Source of the DNA: Alistipes sp.
GTDB lineage: Bacteria > Bacteroidota > Bacteroidia > Bacteroidales > Rikenellaceae
Length of the DNA stretch: 64,000 bases
Direction: 5' to 3'
NCBI GenBank assembly: GCA_022782405.1
Contig: JALFNK010000011.1
Coordinates: 46,282-110,281, forward strand
Part shown: positions 18,338-27,574 of the stretch, piece after piece
Layout: every line of letters starts with the position of its first letter
Numbering within the stretch: position 1 is the first letter of the stretch
The notes under the pieces: model-generated
What the model saw: the letters and a program-made list of their open reading frames with translations, nothing else
Database searches by the model: none
What the model was told of the DNA's origin: nothing
Translations under genes and position numbers: made by a program

Positions 18338-19270
18338 CTACGGTTCCTGCGGCCGCAAACGCTGTCGCTCGTGGTCCTTGCGGTAAATCTGATAGGAATT
18401 TACAAAATTCTGCCAGACGATGTATGCCGTCGGAGCAATCGATGAGATCGGATCGAGGAAAGCCTGAGCCATCCATACGGCCAGCACCGTATTTTTCTGT
18501 CCCAGGGACTGGCCTCCGGCTACCGCATCGCCGTAGCGACGACCCAACATACGGCCGATCTTGAACTGAATCAGACAGATCACCAGGGCTGCAAAAGCCA
18601 GCCACAATTCGGTCGATATCGAGGCGTCGTGCAGGTCTATGATGAAGCAGGTCGTACGACCGATGATGACGATCAGCGACAGCAGCCACATGTAGAACGA
18701 AATCTGTCCGTGGTCGCCGATCCAGTGGGCCAGCTTCGGAAAGACAAAACGGAAGAACTGCGCCGCAGCAAAGGGCCCGACCAACAGCGGGGCAACACGG
18801 GCCAGAATCTGCGAAAAGGTGCAGGTTCCCGTTCCCGTGAAAGTGAGGATTACGGGAGCCACCAACGCAATGACCATGTTGCAGATGAGGCTGTAGGTGG
18901 CCATCGTAGCGACGTCGGCCCCCAGCATGCCGGCAATGACCACCGCTGCCATCGCTACGGGAGCCAGGATACAGATCATGGCTCCCTGGGCCACCACCAC
19001 ATTCAACGGCAGCAAAAGCAGATAGACCGCCACACACATGACGATCTGAAGAAGGAGCAACCACAGATGCAGCATCGACGGTTTCATCTGTTTGGGACTG
19101 ACGCGGCAGAAGGTTACGAACAGCATCAGAAAAATCAGCGCCGGCGTGATCATCTGATGGCTCGCGGTTTCCAATGCCACGACCGGTCGGCACAACAGCG
19201 CCCCCACCACCATAGCCGAAGGCATCGCAATGGTCTTTACATTGCGGTGCAACTCTTCAAGCAAGTGCAT
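18338..19270 (-). CDS. BASS-family (bile acid:Na+ symporter-like) transporter
   Basis: A 310-residue integral membrane protein with about nine to ten hydrophobic helices. The family signature is GGQSLGQKNTVLAVWMAQ in the penultimate part, with unwound-helix prolines in LAPVAMAAVVIAGMLGAD, matching the Na+-binding crossover of BASS transporters. Members import bile acids, pantoate, pyruvate or other organic anions with Na+; the substrate cannot be told from sequence. It lies 10 bases downstream of the yqeY gene on the same strand. Confidence 0.85.
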   Translation of the reverse strand: MHLLEELHRNVKTIAMPSAMVVGALLCRPVVALETASHQMITPALIFLMLFVTFCRVSPKQMKPSMLHLWLLLLQIVMCVAVYLLLLPLNVVVAQGAMICILAPVAMAAVVIAGMLGADVATMATYSLICNMVIALVAPVILTFTGTGTCTFSQILARVAPLLVGPFAAAQFFRFVFPKLAHWIGDHGQISFYMWLLSLIVIIGRTTCFIIDLHDASISTELWLAFAALVICLIQFKIGRMLGRRYGDAVAGGQSLGQKNTVLAVWMAQAFLDPISSIAPTAYIVWQNFVNSYQIYRKDHERQRLRPQEP

Positions 19271-19280
19271 AACGGCAGAT

Positions 19281-19730
19281 TTATGCGAGGAGTTCCTTTA
19301 CCTTGGCTGAAATCTCCTTGCCATCGGCACGGCCGGCCAGCCGCTTCGTGGCTACACCCATTACCTTACCCATATCACGCATCGACGAGGCACCCGTTTC
19401 GGCGATAATGGCCCGTATCTCGGACGTCAACTCCTCAGGTGTAAGTTGCTTGGGCAGAAACTCCTGATAGACTGCAACCTGGGCCAGTTCCTCCTGAGCC
19501 AGATCCGGACGGTTCTGCTCCTGGAAGATCGCAGCCGAGTCCTGTCCCTGCTTGGCAAGTTTCGCAATGATCTTCAACACATCGGCATCGGGAAGTTCCG
19601 CAATTTCCGGACCGGCGGTCTTAGCCTCGATGATATACTTCTTTGCATTGCGCAGTGCGCTGAGGCGCACCGAGTCCTTGGCCTTCATGGCCTCCATGAT
19701 CCCTTTCGAGACCTGTTGTTCGAGCGACAT
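19281..19730 (-). CDS. yqeY: GatB/YqeY domain-containing protein
   Basis: A 149-residue cytoplasmic protein of the YqeY family, beginning MSLEQQVSKGIMEAMKAKDS with the usual family core VRLSALRNAKKYIIEAKT and the C-terminal helical tail GKVMGVATKRLAGRADGKEISAKVKELL. This tail resembles the tRNA-recognising domain of GatB. YqeY may act in tRNA-dependent amidation or aminoacylation, but its job is not settled. Length is normal. It precedes the BASS gene by 10 bases. Confidence 0.92.
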   Translation of the reverse strand: MSLEQQVSKGIMEAMKAKDSVRLSALRNAKKYIIEAKTAGPEIAELPDADVLKIIAKLAKQGQDSAAIFQEQNRPDLAQEELAQVAVYQEFLPKQLTPEELTSEIRAIIAETGASSMRDMGKVMGVATKRLAGRADGKEISAKVKELLA

Positions 19731-19762
19731 ATCAGATAATTAGTTTAAAATAATGATAATCA

Positions 19763-22700
19763 TTAATCGGCGTTTCCCGTAAGGAATCGCAATACATCAC
19801 GCATCAGCCGGTCGCGCTCGACTTCCGAACGGAGCGTCTCGAAAGGGAATCCCGCCACGAAACTCCGGCCCGGAACGCCCCGATCCCCCGTCGTAGAGCC
19901 GTCATAGGCAACCGCCGCCACACCGCCTCCGGCATAACGCATTACAGGGAATGCCCCATTGCCGGACGCTTCCAGACAATCGGCCGTCTCGACCCGGTAG
20001 CAATCCCGGCGCCAGTCGCCGTTAAAACGGTACGCTCCCCGTGAAAAATCGGCCGCAGAGGCTACGACGAGCACCCGGCCGCGACGAACGGCGGGCTCAC
20101 GGCAAACCGCCCACTGACCGGCGCCCGTACAATGCAGCGCCTCACGGGCAAAAAGGGAATCCGCAGCCGATGCTCCTGCACGAAGCAGGTCCGAAAGCGG
20201 ATACGATCCCGAAACGAACATGTTTCCGCCCCGCTTGAGATAATCGGATATCACATCCTGCAAATCAACAGGGAAAGCCTCAAAATCCGCATCTCTGAAT
20301 CCACGTCCCATCGTGGTCGCACACTGCTTGCCGAGAAGGAGATCCACCGCGGCGAACTCTTCGGGATTCCACAGCCGACGGTCGCATGCAACGGATGCCG
20401 TACAGAAGGAGTAGCCCGCCGCAGCAACCGAACGTCCGTGCAGATAGCCGTAATCGAACGTATTGCCGCCGAGCACCTCGGGGGCATAATCGCTGCCGCA
20501 GCTGCCGAGCGCCAGGGAATCGACCTCGCAACGCGCCTGCGCAAGATCGAACACCCGCTGCTGACCGATGAACGAAATATCCTGCCGGTCAGGAACCCCG
20601 CCGTCGCGTTCCATGTAGAATCCGGCCAACGAATCGCTGCGCAGGCTCACAGGAGCGCTCACACGGGTAAAGCCATTGACGATCAACACGCGGCCCCGCT
20701 CCTCGGGCATACGGCAGGCAGCCACCGTCTCACTCGGGAAACTCTCGCCGCCGGCATTGACGGCCGCCACCCGATAGCTGTAGATGCGCCCGGGTTCCTG
20801 ATGGACGGTAAACCATTCGTTTTCGGTATAGCGGCCGTTGTCGAAACCGCCGCCGTCGATGCGCGTATAAACGACATAACCGTCGGGAGCAGCCGTCGCC
20901 TCGAGCGAATCCGCGACTCCACGCCACGAAAGACGCACCTCGTCCCCTTCGAGGAACTCCGTGTAAAGCCCTTCGACCGGAAGCGGCTGCACGATATAGG
21001 GTGTTCCGTATTGCGAGGCGACATAGCGCAGAATACCTTTGTAAACGGCGCGCGACACGAGGAACTTGAAGCGCGGATCGCTGCCGTAGCGCATGTCGGC
21101 GAAATTCTGGTGCGACAGCAGTTCGAGCAGCATGGTCGGAGCTCCCGGAATGCGAGCCTCGTAATAGGCGCGGTTCCACAGGCCCCGACGGTTCCAGTCC
21201 GGTTCCCATGTCCGGCGGATGTCCGAGACGACTTGTGTCATCACAAGATCGGTCAGATCGCGCGAACGGTAACGGTCGGCACCGCCTTCGAAACGGCCCT
21301 TGTTCTCCTTCGTATAGAAAATTCCCAACGTGCCGATCGTCTCGTCGCCGTCGCGCACACCCGCATCGGAGTGGAACGCCAGCGCCAGATCGACCGGAAT
21401 ACGCAATCCGCACGAGTCGGGCATGCGTTCCGAGCCGCCCATCAGGGCATTGACCCAATGGGCGCGCGACATGTAGTCATCCTTGTAGTCGTCCGTACCG
21501 GACTTGGGCGTATAGACTTTCTCGTCGAAACCCGCCCACTGGAGCCAGTAACGGGCGCCTTCGCAGAAACGGGGATAGCCGCTCGTCTCCTCGAGGTATT
21601 CCCGGCCCGCCACGCGCAGCGAATCGCACACCGTCCGGGCAATATTGCCATAGCCGCCACCGATCTTCACGGCATCGGCCGAAAGCAGGCGTCCCGCCTG
21701 CCGCGAGGCGTTCGAAAGCGTTACGACTGCCTGCTCGCCCGGATCGAACAGGAATTTGCCAAGGTAGATCCAGGTTCCGCCGCCCATCGTCTGATTGACC
21801 GCGAACTTCGAGTCCCCCCCGAGGTGATGGACCGTATAATTCGCATCATCCGCATGTTGCGGAGAGGATTCATAACTCACATAGACGGCATATTCGCCCC
21901 GTTCGGGAATATCGGCCCGCCATACGGCGCTGGCCGTAGCCTCGCCGCGAACCGTCCGGGTCCGACGCGTCGTGCCGTCGCGGAAGGGGTTTTCACCCGA
22001 ACTATAGACTTCGCGCAACGGAGCGAAGCCCCCGCCTCCCGGTTCCCAGGTGCCCGTCTCGACATAGCTTTCCGCAAGATCGTTGTCGGCAAGGAGTTCA
22101 TGGATCTGCACATCGCGCTCACGCGGCAGCAGTACGCAGGCCCCGGCCCGTTCGAGCATCGGGACCAGATAGGGAAGCACATAACTCTGCGTATAGAGGT
22201 CCTCGCAGGTCTGCCACAGTTGCGAACGCTGCCACTTCCAACAATCCGCATGCTGGTCGAAATAACGCCCATGGCTCTGCCAGATGGCGATGTGGCGTCC
22301 GGCAAGTCCCCGCTCGAGACGGGCGGCAACCGACAGCGGTTCGACAAGCGGACGTGCCGAACGGTTGGTAAAGGGGATAATGCGGCGGCGTGCGATCTGC
22401 TTGCGGAGCTGCACCGGATCGCGGTATGCCAGCGGGATCAACTCGGACACCTCGTGTCCGTCGGTATAGAGTTCGATCCGCGCCTTGCGATACGCCGCAG
22501 GCAGCAGAGCCCGCACCGAATCGCGCATGGCCGCGGTATTCTCTTCGCGGAAAGGATAATACGACAGGCCGATCGAGGTATGGATCTGCACCCTGCCGCG
22601 GGAAGCCTGCACTCCCTGCACCCTGACATATCCGCCCGAAACCTCCCGGGCGACGATCCGCGAAAGCGTGCGGCCGATTTCGAGACGTTCGGCCGTACCG

Positions 22701-22774
22701 ATCCGGTCGGAAGCGGCCGATACAGGAGCTGAAGCCGCAAGTAAGGCAAGAAGTATGAAAAGTCTATTTATCAT
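19763..22774 (-). CDS. secreted N-acetylmuramoyl-L-alanine amidase-like protein with golvesin-type domain
   Basis: A 1003-residue secreted protein with a signal peptide (FILLALLAASAPVSA). Split amidase_3-like elements are visible: HIAIWQSHGRYFD near residue 160, a Glu in QTCEDLYTQSY, LALAFHSDAGVRDGD near residue 460, and the catalytic-type Glu in MLLELLSHQNFADMR near residue 555. Between the first and later halves sits a golvesin/xanthan-lyase-type beta domain (about residues 245-370, AVYVSYESSPQHADDANYTV). A fibronectin III-like domain (about 600-690) and a C-terminal GATase-like domain follow. Such proteins are often labelled xanthan lyase, but the catalytic residues point to a cell-wall amidase or a relative. 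The start overlaps the upstream symporter stop by 11 bases. Confidence 0.82.
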   Translation of the reverse strand: MINRLFILLALLAASAPVSAASDRIGTAERLEIGRTLSRIVAREVSGGYVRVQGVQASRGRVQIHTSIGLSYYPFREENTAAMRDSVRALLPAAYRKARIELYTDGHEVSELIPLAYRDPVQLRKQIARRRIIPFTNRSARPLVEPLSVAARLERGLAGRHIAIWQSHGRYFDQHADCWKWQRSQLWQTCEDLYTQSYVLPYLVPMLERAGACVLLPRERDVQIHELLADNDLAESYVETGTWEPGGGGFAPLREVYSSGENPFRDGTTRRTRTVRGEATASAVWRADIPERGEYAVYVSYESSPQHADDANYTVHHLGGDSKFAVNQTMGGGTWIYLGKFLFDPGEQAVVTLSNASRQAGRLLSADAVKIGGGYGNIARTVCDSLRVAGREYLEETSGYPRFCEGARYWLQWAGFDEKVYTPKSGTDDYKDDYMSRAHWVNALMGGSERMPDSCGLRIPVDLALAFHSDAGVRDGDETIGTLGIFYTKENKGRFEGGADRYRSRDLTDLVMTQVVSDIRRTWEPDWNRRGLWNRAYYEARIPGAPTMLLELLSHQNFADMRYGSDPRFKFLVSRAVYKGILRYVASQYGTPYIVQPLPVEGLYTEFLEGDEVRLSWRGVADSLEATAAPDGYVVYTRIDGGGFDNGRYTENEWFTVHQEPGRIYSYRVAAVNAGGESFPSETVAACRMPEERGRVLIVNGFTRVSAPVSLRSDSLAGFYMERDGGVPDRQDISFIGQQRVFDLAQARCEVDSLALGSCGSDYAPEVLGGNTFDYGYLHGRSVAAAGYSFCTASVACDRRLWNPEEFAAVDLLLGKQCATTMGRGFRDADFEAFPVDLQDVISDYLKRGGNMFVSGSYPLSDLLRAGASAADSLFAREALHCTGAGQWAVCREPAVRRGRVLVVASAADFSRGAYRFNGDWRRDCYRVETADCLEASGNGAFPVMRYAGGGVAAVAYDGSTTGDRGVPGRSFVAGFPFETLRSEVERDRLMRDVLRFLTGNAD

Positions 22775-24215
22775 GACGTTTCACAAGCAGGAGCATTCCC
22801 AGAACCGTGAAGAGCGCGTTGTAGATCAACAGCTCGAAGCCGATCTGGTAATCCCACGCCCGGGCAGCCCACCACTGCAGCAGGGCGCTCAAGACGGGAG
22901 CGGCGACGGCCACCAGAGGCATCCAGCGGTCGCGGACCTTCAGGCGGGTGAACATGCCGAAAATGAACATGCCCAGGATAGGACCGTAGGTATAGCTGGC
23001 GACCTTGTATACCAGATTGATGACGCTGTCGTTGGCCAAATAGCCGAAGGCGAGGATCACAAGAGCCATGCCGAAGGCCATGGCGACATGCACGCCGCGG
23101 CGGATGCGTGTCAGACGCGCCTCGTCGTAACGTTTCGTTCCTTCGAGGATATCGACCGTGAAGGAGGTCGTCAGGGCCGTGAGCGCCGATCCGGCCGCCG
23201 AATAGGTGCTCGAGATGAGTCCGATGACGAACAGCACGCCGACGATGACCGGCAGGCCGCCCTCGACCGCCACGAGCGAGAATACCTGGTCGGTCTTTTC
23301 GGGCATCGCAAGCCCCGTGTGATCCATGTAGACGTAAAGCAGGACACCCAGCACCAGGAAAAGGAAGATCACGAACATCTGGCTGAAAGCCGTCAGAATG
23401 ATGTTCTTCTGCGAATCGCGCGGCGTGGCGCAGCTCATGTTCCGCTGCATGAGGTCCTGATCCAGACCGGTCATGCTGACCAGCAGCACGATACCTGCAG
23501 CAAACATCTTCCAGAAATAACGGTCCGAGGCGGGATCGTCAAAGAAGAAAATCTGCGACATGGACGACGAGGAGACCTCACGGACCGTATCGGCCATCGT
23601 AAAATCGAGGCTCCGCATGATGTAAACGATCGAGAGCACGAGGCTCGCCACCAGGCAAAAGGTCTTGAGCGAATCGGTCCAGATAAGCGACTTCACACCA
23701 CCCTGCTGCGTATAGAGCCAAACGAAAAACATCGTAACGAGAGCATTGCTCCAGAACGGCAGTCCGTAACGGTCGAAAACAAGCAGCTGCAGCACGGCAC
23801 AGACGACATAGACGCGCAGCGCGGCGCCGAGGATCTTCGAGATGAAGAAGAACCAGGCGCCCGTACGGTGCGACGCCACGCCGAAGCGGCTGTCGAGATA
23901 CTCGTACAGCGAGACGACATGCAGCCGGTAGAAGAGCGGGATCAGCACGAAGGCCACGATAAACTGTCCGACGGTGAAACCCAGAACCATCTGCATGTAG
24001 GAAAAGGCATCGACCGAAACCGACCCGGGAACCGATATGAAGGTTACGCCCGAGATGGCAGCGCCGATCATGGCAAAGGCGGCCATATACCACGGGGTGC
24101 GCCGGTTGCCCGTAAAGAATCCGGCATTGTCGGCACGCCGGCCCGAAATCCAGGCTACGGCGAATAGAACGGCTATATAGCCCAAAACGGTAGCGATAAC
24201 TGCTGCAGGTGTCAT
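22764..24215 (-). CDS. sodium:solute symporter (SSS family)
   Basis: A 483-residue membrane protein with about 13 helices. SSS-family features include the N-terminal AVIATVLGYIAVLFAVAWISG, GRRADNAGFFTGNR, GAAISGVTFISVPG in helix 2 and the YEYLDSRFG segment typical of the family. The helix around SSTYSAAGSALTALTTSF matches the helix-8 Na2 site (Ser/Thr pair). The substrate is unknown; Bacteroidota paralogues are thought to carry sugars, sialic acid or amino acids. Its end overlaps the start of the amidase-like gene, suggesting that wall-fragment uptake and cleavage could be linked, but this is a guess from gene order. Confidence 0.93.
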   Translation of the reverse strand: MTPAAVIATVLGYIAVLFAVAWISGRRADNAGFFTGNRRTPWYMAAFAMIGAAISGVTFISVPGSVSVDAFSYMQMVLGFTVGQFIVAFVLIPLFYRLHVVSLYEYLDSRFGVASHRTGAWFFFISKILGAALRVYVVCAVLQLLVFDRYGLPFWSNALVTMFFVWLYTQQGGVKSLIWTDSLKTFCLVASLVLSIVYIMRSLDFTMADTVREVSSSSMSQIFFFDDPASDRYFWKMFAAGIVLLVSMTGLDQDLMQRNMSCATPRDSQKNIILTAFSQMFVIFLFLVLGVLLYVYMDHTGLAMPEKTDQVFSLVAVEGGLPVIVGVLFVIGLISSTYSAAGSALTALTTSFTVDILEGTKRYDEARLTRIRRGVHVAMAFGMALVILAFGYLANDSVINLVYKVASYTYGPILGMFIFGMFTRLKVRDRWMPLVAVAAPVLSALLQWWAARAWDYQIGFELLIYNALFTVLGMLLLVKRHDK

Positions 24216-24258
24216 GAATCTGGGTTTTGTAGTTCGATAACTGAATTTATTTTTCCGT

Positions 24259-24266
24259 CAAAGATA
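24259..24266 (-). promoter_or_regulatory. probable -7 box of the symporter/amidase unit
   Basis: TATCTTTG on the minus strand, an exact TAnnTTTG match, 44 bases before the symporter ATG. No clear -33 partner is seen. Confidence 0.5.
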
Positions 24267-24359
24267 CGAAAAAACATGAGAACACGGGCAATGCGGTCCG
24301 ATTTTCTGACATGCCGCAAACCCGGCAAAGGTCCCGCGAGAACGGATCCGGTATGGCGC

Positions 24360-25046
24360 TTATTCCTGATTTTTTCGGTTTCCGGAGGGCGCGAACTCGT
24401 TCAGGATATAGGTCGTGAAGATCGGGAAAAACATCATACCCACGAGCGGAAGCAGCACGCTGAATAGTTTTCCGACTGGCGTAACCGGGAAAATAGCAGC
24501 ACCGACAGTCGCCACATTCATCCAGGCCCACCACAGTGCATTGCCGAAGCCGTGAAGACCGGGATTGACCGGCGCTTCGTAATCATAGAAGATCAGCGCC
24601 GAAATATAGGTAAAGACGACAACGATGAAGATATAGGCGGCAAGCAGTCTGCGCACGTTGTTGTTCACGAGCCACCCTGCGACAATAACCATGGCCAGAA
24701 AAGCCCGCAACAGAGGTATCAGGCCGAACAGCATTCCAAGGCTGCGCGGAAGGTCGATGCCGGCCCAATGGATCAGATTGAGATAGGGAATCGATATGAG
24801 CAGGAACAGCAGGTTGTGCAGCACGAAGTGCGTCCCGCGCTCCGCGGCGGCCCAGCGCAGGAAAAAATCGCACAGAAAGATCATGCAGATCACAAACTGG
24901 ATATGCAGAAAAGTCGGAGAAAAAGAGGTGCGGTTGCCTCCGAGGACCTCCCACGATACGGCGGCCAGAAGCATCAGACCGGCAAGGACCTTGATCGCAC
25001 CGAGCGTGCGGAGCAGATTTTCATGGGGAGCCCGAATGGTTCGCAT
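24360..25046 (-). CDS. ion-channel family protein with altered selectivity filter
   Basis: A 228-residue protein with voltage-gated/two-pore channel architecture: hydrophobic helices near residues 15-32, 47-64, 76-92, 104-124 and 134-153, a pore helix (GNALWWAWMNVATVG, about 168-182) and a final pore-lining helix (about 192-215). The place of the K+ filter (usually TVGYG) reads T180-V-G-A-A184, so Tyr and the second Gly are missing. Selectivity for K+ is therefore doubtful. The last helix ends in a short charged tail without an RCK domain. It is a single gene divergent from tRNA-Met. The family call is from architecture. Confidence 0.8.
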   Translation of the reverse strand: MRTIRAPHENLLRTLGAIKVLAGLMLLAAVSWEVLGGNRTSFSPTFLHIQFVICMIFLCDFFLRWAAAERGTHFVLHNLLFLLISIPYLNLIHWAGIDLPRSLGMLFGLIPLLRAFLAMVIVAGWLVNNNVRRLLAAYIFIVVVFTYISALIFYDYEAPVNPGLHGFGNALWWAWMNVATVGAAIFPVTPVGKLFSVLLPLVGMMFFPIFTTYILNEFAPSGNRKNQE

Positions 25047-25139
25047 GTCGTTTCGTTTCTGCCGACAGATTCAAAATCGGTGCCACAGGGCCCCGCAGAG
25101 CGATTTCATCCGTTGAAAGATGTTTTTTGGCCGAAGTTT

Positions 25140-25170
25140 TTTGCAGATATGAATTTTTCTATTACCTTTG
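25140..25170 (+). promoter_or_regulatory. promoter of tRNA-Met
   Basis: TTTG (25140-25143), 19 bases, TACCTTTG (25163-25170): a perfect Bacteroidota consensus 18 bases before the tRNA. Confidence 0.85.
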
Positions 25171-25188
25171 CACTCGCATTTCAGCAAT

Positions 25189-25262
25189 GGCGGGATAGCT
25201 CAGCTGGTTAGAGCGCATGATTCATAATCATGAGGTCGAGAGTTCAAGTCTCTCTCCCGCTA
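25189..25262 (+). tRNA. tRNA-Met (CAT anticodon)
   Basis: A 74-nt cloverleaf: acceptor GGCGGGA/TCCCGCT, with a G-U at the first pair; D-stem GCTC/GAGC; anticodon stem CATGA/TCATG with loop TTCATAA; T-stem GAGAG/CTCTC with loop TTCAAGT; discriminator A and no encoded CCA. The G-U first pair and lack of three G-C pairs at the base of the anticodon stem argue against initiator tRNA. A lysidine-modified tRNA-Ile2 also has CAT and cannot be fully ruled out by eye. Confidence 0.93.
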
Positions 25263-25272
25263 CTGAAAATCG

Positions 25273-25304
25273 AGGAGTTGCAATCATGGCAACTCCTTTT
25301 TTCG
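25273..25304 (+). terminator. terminator of tRNA-Met
   Basis: AGGAGTTGC pairs perfectly with GCAACTCCT across a 7-base loop, followed by a run of T. Confidence 0.9.
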
Positions 25305-25393
25305 TTTTCATCGTACACAAACCAGTCATTTCGCACGCACCGCCCTAATGGACGGGGCACATCCCAACCATCCGGAATCCGCAGAATTTCAAA

Positions 25394-25434
25394 CAAAAAG
25401 GTCGCCCGTCATGTTTCAGACATGACGGGCGACC
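25394..25434 (-). terminator. terminator of the carboxyltransferase gene
   Basis: GGTCGCCCGTCATGT pairs with ACATGACGGGCGACC (15 bp, 5-base loop); on the minus strand it is followed by TTTTTG. Confidence 0.92.
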
Positions 25435-25470
25435 CTACCTTCAGAAGAGGTGCCTACAGCACCCGCAACC

Positions 25471-27324
25471 CTACTCGATCTCGATAAGCACGGCGTCGGT
25501 GGCGACATTCTCGCCCACCTCGACCAGAATCTGCTTCACCTTGCCGGCGTAGTCGGTCGTTACGGAGTTCTCCATCTTCATGGCCTCGAGCACCAGCACC
25601 TCCTGTCCGGCCTTCACCTCGTCGCCGACCTTCACGTCGATCGAGATGATGCGGCCCGGCAGCGGCGCCGTAACGGTATTGCCCGTGATGGCTTCGTGTG
25701 CCTTGGCGGCAGCCTGCGGGGCCTCGGGAGCCGGCTCGGCGGGTTTCGATGCCTCGTAGGCCTTCTTCTTCTCGTTGGTGAGGAACGTCTTGGCCACCAT
25801 CGGGAACAATTCGAGCAACAGCACCTCCTTCTCGTTGGCGGCAAGTTTCACGCCTCCGGCCTCGGGAAGTTCGGGATTGGGCTGCATCTGGTACTTCGAC
25901 GTATCGTAGGGCGTCTCCTCGCGCACGCCACAGATCTTGAAGCGGAACTCGGGATCGATCTTCACGGGCGTATGTCCGTACTCGCCCTTCACCAGTCCCA
26001 CGAACTGCGACGACTTGTTGGTGTACATCGGGCGTCCCGCCTTCTCGTCCAGGGCGCAGTTCACGGCCTGGGCGCCGACGATCTGCGACGTCGGGGTTAC
26101 CAGGGGCGGAAGACCGGCGGCCAAACGTACCGAAGGAATCAGTTCCATGGCCCGCGGCAGAATCTCCTCGGCCTTGAGCTGCTTGAGCTGTGCCACCATG
26201 TTCGAATACATGCCGCCCGGAATCTCGGCCTTCTGCACCAGTTCGTTCGGAGCCGGGAAACCGAAATACGCTTCGATCTTGCGGCAGAGGTCGATCGTTG
26301 CGGCCTCGTCATCGCGCTGTGCAGCCTCGATGGCCTTGTCGAAGAGCGCCTCGATCTCGGCGGGCAGCGTATCGGTCAGCGGATTGAACGGCTTGGGCTC
26401 GGGTTTCTCGGTGCCGAATACCGACTGGTTCAGCTCCTTGCGGATCTCACGCAGCTGCGTATTGATCTTAGCCACCGCTTCCATGTTCACACCCGTGTCG
26501 ATGCCCAGCTTTTTGCAGAAGACATACACCAATTCGATGGCCGGAGCGCCCGTACCGCCTGCAAAGTACCAGCAGTTGGTATCCACGATGTCCACACCGG
26601 CGACGATGGCCGAAAGCACCGATGCCAGACCATAGCCCGGCGTACAGTGGGTATGGAAATCGACCGGAATCGAAAGGTTCTTCTTGAAGAGCCGCACGAG
26701 CGTCGCCACACGACGCGGCGGAATCAGACCCGACATGTCCTTGATGGTGATCATGTCGGCCCCGAGAGCGGCCATCTGACGGGCCTTGTCGAGGAAATAG
26801 GCGTCGGTGAAGACCGGTGCGGGGTTCTTTTTGCCCGTAAGGCGGGCCCAGAAGCCCAATTCGGGATATTTCGGATCGACCGTATAACATACGGCGCAGT
26901 CGGCGATGCCGCCATACTGCTTGACATACTTGACCGTCGATTTCACGTTGTCAACGTCGTTCAGGGCGTCGAAGATACGCATGATGCCCAGGCCACTCTG
27001 GATCGCATTGCGGCAGAAGCCGTCGATGATCTCGTCCGTATAGGGCGAGTAGCCGAACAAGTTGCGGCCGCGCGAAAGGGCCGTAAGCTTCGACACGTTG
27101 CCGACAGCCTTATGGATCGTCTCGAGGCGGATCCAGGGATTCTCGTTCAAGTAGCGCATGACCGAATCGGGCACGGCTCCGCCCCACACCTCCATCGCAT
27201 AGAAATTCGCATCCATGTAGAACGGCAGGCAGCGGTCGATCTGCGCCTGATTCATACGCGTGGCAAACGACGACTGTTGGCCGTCGCGCAACGTAAGGTC
27301 TCTGATTTTGAGATTTCTTGCCAT
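25471..27324 (-). CDS. biotin-dependent carboxyltransferase (oxaloacetate decarboxylase alpha / pyruvate carboxylase subunit B type)
   Basis: A 617-residue protein in three parts. The carboxyltransferase barrel (about 1-300) carries LRDGQQSSFATR at the N-terminus, the metal-binding HTHCTPG segment (VDFHTHCTPGYGLASVLSAI) and DMSGLIPPRR. The conserved PYC_OADA domain covers about 300-480. A Pro/Ala linker leads to a C-terminal biotinyl domain with the EAMKMENSV biotin motif (Lys about residue 582). It could act as the alpha subunit of Na+-pumping oxaloacetate decarboxylase or as the carboxyltransferase subunit of a two-part pyruvate or methylmalonyl-CoA carboxylase. No beta or gamma membrane subunit and no biotin carboxylase is present in the window, so the precise enzyme is open. 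Confidence 0.9.
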   Translation of the reverse strand: MARNLKIRDLTLRDGQQSSFATRMNQAQIDRCLPFYMDANFYAMEVWGGAVPDSVMRYLNENPWIRLETIHKAVGNVSKLTALSRGRNLFGYSPYTDEIIDGFCRNAIQSGLGIMRIFDALNDVDNVKSTVKYVKQYGGIADCAVCYTVDPKYPELGFWARLTGKKNPAPVFTDAYFLDKARQMAALGADMITIKDMSGLIPPRRVATLVRLFKKNLSIPVDFHTHCTPGYGLASVLSAIVAGVDIVDTNCWYFAGGTGAPAIELVYVFCKKLGIDTGVNMEAVAKINTQLREIRKELNQSVFGTEKPEPKPFNPLTDTLPAEIEALFDKAIEAAQRDDEAATIDLCRKIEAYFGFPAPNELVQKAEIPGGMYSNMVAQLKQLKAEEILPRAMELIPSVRLAAGLPPLVTPTSQIVGAQAVNCALDEKAGRPMYTNKSSQFVGLVKGEYGHTPVKIDPEFRFKICGVREETPYDTSKYQMQPNPELPEAGGVKLAANEKEVLLLELFPMVAKTFLTNEKKKAYEASKPAEPAPEAPQAAAKAHEAITGNTVTAPLPGRIISIDVKVGDEVKAGQEVLVLEAMKMENSVTTDYAGKVKQILVEVGENVATDAVLIEIE

Positions 27325-27378
27325 TGTTTTTATTGATTTTAAGGAATATCCAGTTTAACAGCTGTGTTATTCAACTAA

Positions 27379-27409
27379 CAAATATACGAATCCCCAATGA
27401 ATTTGCAAG
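27379..27409 (-). promoter_or_regulatory. promoter of the carboxyltransferase gene
   Basis: On the minus strand CTTG (27406-27409), 19 bases, TATATTTG (27379-27386), about 55 bases before the ATG at 27324. Confidence 0.75.
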
Positions 27410-27574
27410 TATTTCGGCCAGAATTCTGCATCCGGTCGGAAACAACCCGTTGAGACGGGCATAGATGGATATCAAAAACCCTCTCAGGATGTGCCCCCGT
27501 CGCTTTCTCCGGCTACGGTATAGAACGGCCGGCGCAGAAACAAAAAAATTAACAGACAAAACCTTTCTAAAACA

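Noticed and set aside
20132..22732. An 866-codon plus-strand frame opposite the amidase-like gene.
   Set aside because: It is a GC-rich antisense shadow without domains, signal or promoter.
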